Of a stretch of DNA of 22,861 bases, positions 18,903 through 22,861 are shown piece after piece. The stretch covers positions 1-22,861 of the forward strand of contig LRSR01007659.1 of assembly GCA_001579985.1 (NCBI GenBank), given 5' to 3'. The notes beneath the pieces were generated by a model. The model saw only the letters and a program-made list of their open reading frames with translations, was not told the origin of the DNA and did not search any database. Position 1 is the stretch's first letter, and each line of letters opens with the position of its first letter. The position numbers and the translations under genes were made by a program. The DNA is from Hypsibius dujardini. Its lineage: Eukaryota > Tardigrada > Eutardigrada > Parachela > Hypsibiidae.

Positions 18903-19112
18903 AGGCTGCTGGATCTCCGATCTCCTCAAATTCCACTCTGGCCGTCGCGGGTCTATTTTTTCTCCGCCATCTTCTGTCTGGTCTCCGTGATCGGCGCGGC
19001 TTTCACCCGTACCTGGTACGATTTATTGATCACCCTTGTCATCCTCGGCATCGGTATGGGCTCGAAAGCTTCACAACCTCGGTGTATCCAGCGGAGAACT
19101 CTCCAACCTGAC
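18903..19112 (+). pseudogene. MFS sugar-transporter-like exon, frameshifted
   Basis: The plus strand reads GCWISDLLKFHSGRRG in one frame, VYFFSAIFCLVSVIGAAFTR and LVILGIGMGSKAS in a second (18955-19070), then TTSVYPAENSPT back in the first. This order matches TM2-TM4 of major facilitator sugar/inositol transporters: the loop motif G-x-x-x-D-x-x-GRR, a hydrophobic helix, then a GMG-K-A-S helix end followed by the (A)EN(S)P loop. CTGTCGCAG before 18903 could be a splice acceptor and ACG|GTAATC at 19112 a donor. Two compensating frameshifts and a TGA near 19107 argue for a pseudogene. The LINE 3' end begins within 20 bp. Confidence 0.5.
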
Positions 19113-19132
19113 GGTAATCAATCAATCAATCA
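19113..19132. repeat. (AATC)n tract at the LINE 3' end
   Basis: Four AATC units stand exactly where the LINE 3' untranslated sequence ends. The tract is either the LINE's own tail (TTGA on minus) or the target microsatellite. A related TCAATC-type tract occurs beyond the LINE 5' side at 22733-22750. Confidence 0.75.
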
Positions 19133-19231
19133 ATGGGAGGGTTTTATGGACTATGAGGTTGATGTCGCACTAAAACGGCATCTCAAGAAGTGAAAACAAT
19201 TTTAAAAAGGTGCAAAAGCTAGCGTTTGAGA

Positions 19232-20866
19232 TTTAAAACTGAAAAAATGTCATCCAGCCCGTGGGTCTGGAGTTAGTATTAATAACAGCAGAGACATTTC
19301 CCTTGGATATCTCTATGTTGACTTTTTGTCTCAAAACTTCAGCTGCCCTCTTTTCCCCAGTCCGGTTAGTGATCCTTCTGCAGATTTCAGTGATGAGTCT
19401 TTTAGCTTCAACGCCCCAAATGCCGAACGTCTCGAACGCCAGTGGGACAAACAGGTAGCGTCCTTCCAGCTCAACGTAGGTACGGTGTTTCTTTTTTCCC
19501 GCTGTTCTAGCGCCTCATCCCTCCGTCATGGAACTGCCGATGTGGGAGAGTGCCACAGTGTCCCAGACAGTCGCGCTCCACAGTAGCGCTTTTCCCTGCC
19601 TGAAAAAAATCATAATCATTCCATCCGGCCGTTTCCCGTCAGCTCTGCAGAATCCCGGAGGCTCCAGGATAGCCGGTAAGCCTGCACTCACGAGAACCCG
19701 TTGAACTGCGTCATTGATGGCGGTGTGCCGACTGCCACGGCTATCGCCGAACGCACAAGACAAGCTGTAATAGCCATCCTCTCTGACCTTTTTTCCGCAA
19801 GCTTGGCATTTATCAGGTTGGCATACAGTGGCACCGAGGCGGAGGGCGACGGTGATGCGGAGTTGTCATCGAGAAGATTACCAAGTGAGGAGACGGGTAA
19901 TGCGTTCAATCAGGCCCCTGCAAACTCGGACGTCATTGCTAGCAGTCTTGCACGTCCCACTTCCCCCGCGTCTTGGATAGCCTTTTCGACGATCGGGCGG
20001 TCCCACAACTTCTGGATCCGCGGCTGGTCCGGAAGCTGTTGGGTGGTGGCGACGTTCCACTGGAGAGTAGTTTCCGTGGTGATGGCGTCTAGGTCGGCGG
20101 CGGGAACGATCTCCATTTTCAGGTGGTGAACAGAATGGACCGAAACCAGGAAGGCTGGAAGAGAAAGATCCTTTGTTCGTCTGTTACCGAGACCGCCTCT
20201 GCTGACCGGGAGAGTTGCCTGCTTCCACACAGCGTCGGACATTTCCGTGTTGGTGATTGTAACCACGCTGTTCCGTAATACGGTGTCGAATGCCACGAGC
20301 GAGTTGAGCCGGGTAAAGGTGGGTGAGCACCGCAGGAGATAGATCATTTTCGGCGCAGCCAGGCAATTTTTGAGGAGAAAAAAAAGGGCTTGGTGAGCAG
20401 CCAGGAGAGGCAGCTGGCTGGTAAGGAAAGTGATGGCAACCGTCTTCCTGTCAATGGCTGCACCGACACCGTCCAGCATTAGTGAGGCACCCAGCAGCTC
20501 CAACCCTTCCGACAATGGGAAGCGGAAATCGGGGACGGATTGTAGAATTGTTCTTGTTGCTGCTGCACGAGACGGCGCGGCGCCACCGTAAACAAAGACC
20601 TCGCATTTGGAGAGGTTGAGGGACAAACCGACTTTTCCTCCGAGATCCACCACCCGAGCAATGTCGTCTAACACTTCCTTGACCGTCCCATCGACGGTTC
20701 TATCGTCCAGGTAGAAAATCTTGAGCGGAGCCTGCAATGACATAGACACTTTCGAGGTGACAAAACAGAAAAACAGGGGGCCCAACGGGTTTCTCTGCTG
20801 GACTCCGCTCTCCGACAACAATAATTTTCCGAAAAAAAGATGCGAGGGCTGGCGATACATTTGCAC
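19232..20866 (-). pseudogene. LINE ORF, C-terminal half: RT palm/thumb, CCHC, endonuclease
   Basis: From 20866 downward the frame gives HLFFGKLLLSESGVQQRNPL, where the family has QQGDPLGP; FYLDDRTVDGTVKEVLDDIA with the catalytic YLDD (about 20715); and the thumb with LGASLMLDGVGAAID and PVSRGGLGNRR (to 19910). After a frameshift near 19830 comes a zinc motif CQACGKKVREDGYYSLSC in which the usual His is Tyr (19815-19765), then RHTAINDAVQRVLVSAGLPA, DGKRPDGM and LLWSATVWDT (19735-19535), the restriction-like nuclease with its usual Asp replaced by Ser. A TGA at 19515 interrupts the C-terminal part (HRTYVELEGRYLFVPLAFET), which ends at TAA 19232. The endonuclease would nick the target for target-primed reverse transcription. 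Confidence 0.85.
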
Positions 20867-20875
20867 ACTGTCGGG

Positions 20876-21447
20876 TAGGGATGCCGATTACGCAGGCGGA
20901 TTAGTTCGGTTCGGTTATTACGCGGTTCAGATGCTTAACCGGTTAGCTTTTCCCGGTTAAATCTCTAAACCGACCCACGCGGTTCGGTTAAAGTTCCGAA
21001 CTGACCCAGGCGGTTCAAACCTAGTTGAACCGCAGTTAACCGGTTACGTAGTTAAATCAGTGAGAAATACACCGTGAGCCGGCTGCAATCAATACGTGGA
21101 GCTCTCAATAGCTAGAATTCATTCAGTTTATTGAAGTAAAGCGCGCAATTGCTGCATATAAATGCCTGAAAATGTAAAGGTAAACTAGACGTGCCATCCT
21201 TGTGACTAATTAAGTCGATTCCCTGTCCAGACTGATCTTGTTTCTATTTGTACCCGTGAATACGGTTCATAACGGTTCGTAACGGGTAAACAGTTCGGTT
21301 TCACGCGGTTACAAACGCTAACCGGTTACTTTAAAGCGGTTCGAAACCCCAACCGGTTTAAACGGTTCGGTTAAATTTAAAAACCGCGTCAGGCGGTTCG
21401 GTTCAAACCACGGTTAAACCGGTTAATCAGCGTAATCGGCATCCCTA
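20876..21447. mobile_element. hAT-type MITE (572 bp) inserted in the LINE RT
   Basis: The ends are perfect 18-bp inverted repeats, TAGGGATGCCGATTACGC and its complement. The 8 bp outside are CTGTCGGG (20868-20875) and CTGTTGGG (21448-21455), a target duplication with one later substitution. The inside is crowded with GGTTCGGTT, AACCGGTTA and GGTTAAACC motifs on both strands, typical of hAT subterminal repeats, and has no ORF. The RT reading frame on both sides is in register once the MITE and one duplication copy are disregarded, so the insertion split a then-continuous frame. Confidence 0.92.
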
Positions 21448-21455
21448 CTGTTGGG

Positions 21456-22675
21456 TAAAAATGTGGCATGTGGAGGTGGACCGCTCGCAGCACTTCCTCC
21501 CGTCGAATGGTGTTGAAAGCATTGGCGAAGTTCAGTTTCAACAGCGCGCGGGTCTCCTCCACGTCGGACATGAACGCCCGGGTGGCGTGGACAGCCGCCT
21601 TTACACCTCCTCGCGTCCCGCACCCCAACTGACATGGACGCATCAACGCTCCCATTTCGGACATGGCGCGCCGGGACAAAATATTTCCCAAAGTTCTCCG
21701 AAATACAGTCGCGACAGCAATAGGCCAGATGCCGCAGTCCTTCTTTCTCAGCGCCGTCGATGTTGCTCCGTATAGAAGAGGGCAAACACTAACAGGAACT
21801 TCTCTACGGAGCATGACGTTGAGAACTGCTGCAATGCGACCAGTCAGCCTCATAACTATCTACCCGTTGGACTCCGTCACCAAATTCTTCAGATGCCCGG
21901 GGACATGCTATCCAGACCACCAGATGAGCCGTTCATGAAAAAAAAGGATAGCCTCCTGGACCTTTTCCAGCTTGATGGGCTCGGCAGTAACACTGTCGGC
22001 TTGTGGTTCGGCCGAGAGAACAGCGCCAGCAGGTGCTTGTGGGTGTTTTTTCGGAAAATATCGCACGTTTCAGTTGTGCATGGTGCCACCGACTCGTCAG
22101 AAGACAGCATTCTATCAGCTCTGCTGATATTGCCGGCCTGCATCTTCTTCTCAACCGCTTTCTGCAATTTGTCGTCGGAACCCTTTGCCGCTACCGATGT
22201 GGTCTTCCTCGACATAGCCAGAAATTTACTGGTTCTGTTAAGGTTGCTTTTGATGGTGGTGGCCAGCTTGCAGTTAGACGGCTTATCCGGCTTGGAAAAA
22301 ACCCGAAAGGGAAAAGTGAACAGGTGGCCCCAGTTGTATGTCGTGTTGGAGCTGCAGATATGGAGCGGCGACGGCGTGGAGGGTTGCAATCGGCACCCGC
22401 TCGAAGAGGCGGTTCGACTAGCGAAAGAGATGTAGTTGTGTAGGCAGGTCGTCGTCGGCTTGCGAAGCTGTGGGCCCTGCGACTGGAATGAAAGGAGCGG
22501 CAGCACCAATGACAGCAGGCCTTATTCCGTACTTGTCCGGTTCATACTTCACACAATTGTTGGCGCGTCCACCTCCAGGCCGATGCTTCGCCCAATCAGC
22601 AGGTCCGAAATCGTTCCGACCACAGAGTTCGCACGTGCGAAAAAATCCGCCGGATGCAGCGGCCATTGCGGACAA
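21456..22675 (-). pseudogene. LINE ORF, N-terminal half: zinc finger, linker, RT fingers
   Basis: From 22675 on minus: a Cys-Cys-His motif CELCGRNDFGPADWAKHRPG (about 22635-22575), a DNA- or RNA-binding finger at the N-terminus as in R2-type LINEs; a linker with Pro/Ser-rich stretches; KKMQAGNISRADRMLSSDES (about 22150-22090), the conserved pre-RT block; and RT blocks NGSSGGLDSM (about 21935-21905), CGIWPIAVATVFRR (about 21735), LGCGTRGGVKAAVHATRAF (about 21625-21565) and LLKLNFANAFNTIRREEVLR (21545-21490). In the last, the catalytic Asp of LKLDFANAFN is Asn. Stops lie near 21888 and 21853. The frame then runs into the MITE at 21455. Confidence 0.8.
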
Positions 22676-22732
22676 TTGACCAATCGACCAAATGCAACAC
22701 CAGAAAAAGAAACTCGGCCAGGGTTGGGTAAG

Positions 22733-22861
22733 TCAATCAACCGATCAAACAACCACTCACAGGGGAGTGTTTTTGGGCATCGCCGAGTATCCTGAATGCT
22801 TCTTTTTCATCCAAGTGGAATCATTGGTTCAGACATGCGAAGTCCTTGCCTATTAATTTGG
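22733..22861. other. right flank of the LINE with a TCAA-type tract
   Basis: TCAATCAACCGATCAAAC (22734-22751) resembles the AATC tract at the LINE 3' side. CCACTCACAG ending at 22761 could be a splice acceptor, followed by an open plus-strand stretch GVFLGIAEYPECFFFIQVES that might belong to the interrupted transporter gene. This is too short to assign. Confidence 0.3.

Larger units (their letters stand above)
19133..22733 (-). mobile_element. R2-like LINE with restriction-like endonuclease, inactive, split by a MITE
   Basis: The element runs right to left. Outer limits are set by TCAA-type tracts at 19113-19132 and 22733-22750 and are approximate at the 5' end. It comprises a zinc-finger N-terminus, a reverse transcriptase interrupted by the MITE at 20876-21447, a CCHC motif and a restriction-like endonuclease, and about 100 bp of 3' UTR below the stop at 19232. 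This single-ORF architecture is that of the R2 group of site-specific non-LTR retrotransposons. Key-residue losses show it is dead. Confidence 0.8.

Noticed and set aside
19701-20129. 142-residue plus-strand frame
   Set aside because: Antisense of the LINE RT/endonuclease, which carries all recognisable motifs on minus; likewise the plus-strand frames at 21461-22443.
1-22861. CRISPR array or prokaryotic operon
   Set aside because: The tandem repeats have no spacer structure and the genes are spliced eukaryotic genes and animal-type transposons.

Overview
The window is nuclear DNA of an invertebrate animal; I cannot place the lineage further. The grounds are a homogentisate dioxygenase gene split by small GT-AG introns, a eukaryotic 28S rRNA segment, and an animal-type mix of mobile elements: a Ty3/gypsy LTR element, an R2-like LINE, hAT-type MITEs and a Polinton/Maverick-type DNA polymerase. 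Only the dioxygenase looks intact. Most of the rest is decayed and nested repeat DNA.

Layout. 1-1702 (minus): five exons of homogentisate 1,2-dioxygenase (HGD), a tyrosine-catabolism enzyme, whose 3' end lies off the left edge; a (TCTG)n microsatellite fills one intron. 1724-2880: upstream DNA of HGD, with a TA run and two minisatellite clusters built from the same dyad motif in opposite orientations. 2888-3525: an AT-rich hAT-type MITE with an 8-bp target duplication. About 3581-9554 (minus): a decayed Ty3/gypsy element with LTR-like ends, a tRNA-Ser primer site, gag, RT, RNase H, integrase and a 3' tail region. 9560-11450: no assignable gene, but large ATCA-type tetranucleotide arrays.

11022-13713: a 2.7 kb block bounded by two perfect 37-bp direct repeats. 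Inside, an approximately 40-bp AT-rich satellite flanks both sides of the 3' third of a 28S rRNA gene. The rRNA part carries helix-breaking changes and looks like a pseudogene. 13770-14393 (minus): an SGNH/GDSL hydrolase-like remnant. 15113-17890 (plus), perhaps to 18660: a decayed protein-primed family B DNA polymerase of Polinton type and an unidentified ORF upstream of it. 18903-19112 (plus): a frameshifted fragment of an MFS sugar-transporter-like gene. 19116-22752 (minus): a dead LINE with a restriction-like endonuclease (R2 type), split by a 572-bp hAT-type MITE and lying between TCAA-type tetranucleotide tracts.

Apart from HGD the genes do not form a pathway. The region reads as a graveyard in which elements landed in each other: a MITE in or beside LTR sequence, a MITE in a LINE, a LINE in a microsatellite next to a transporter gene, and rDNA in a satellite. 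The least explained structure is the rDNA/satellite block.
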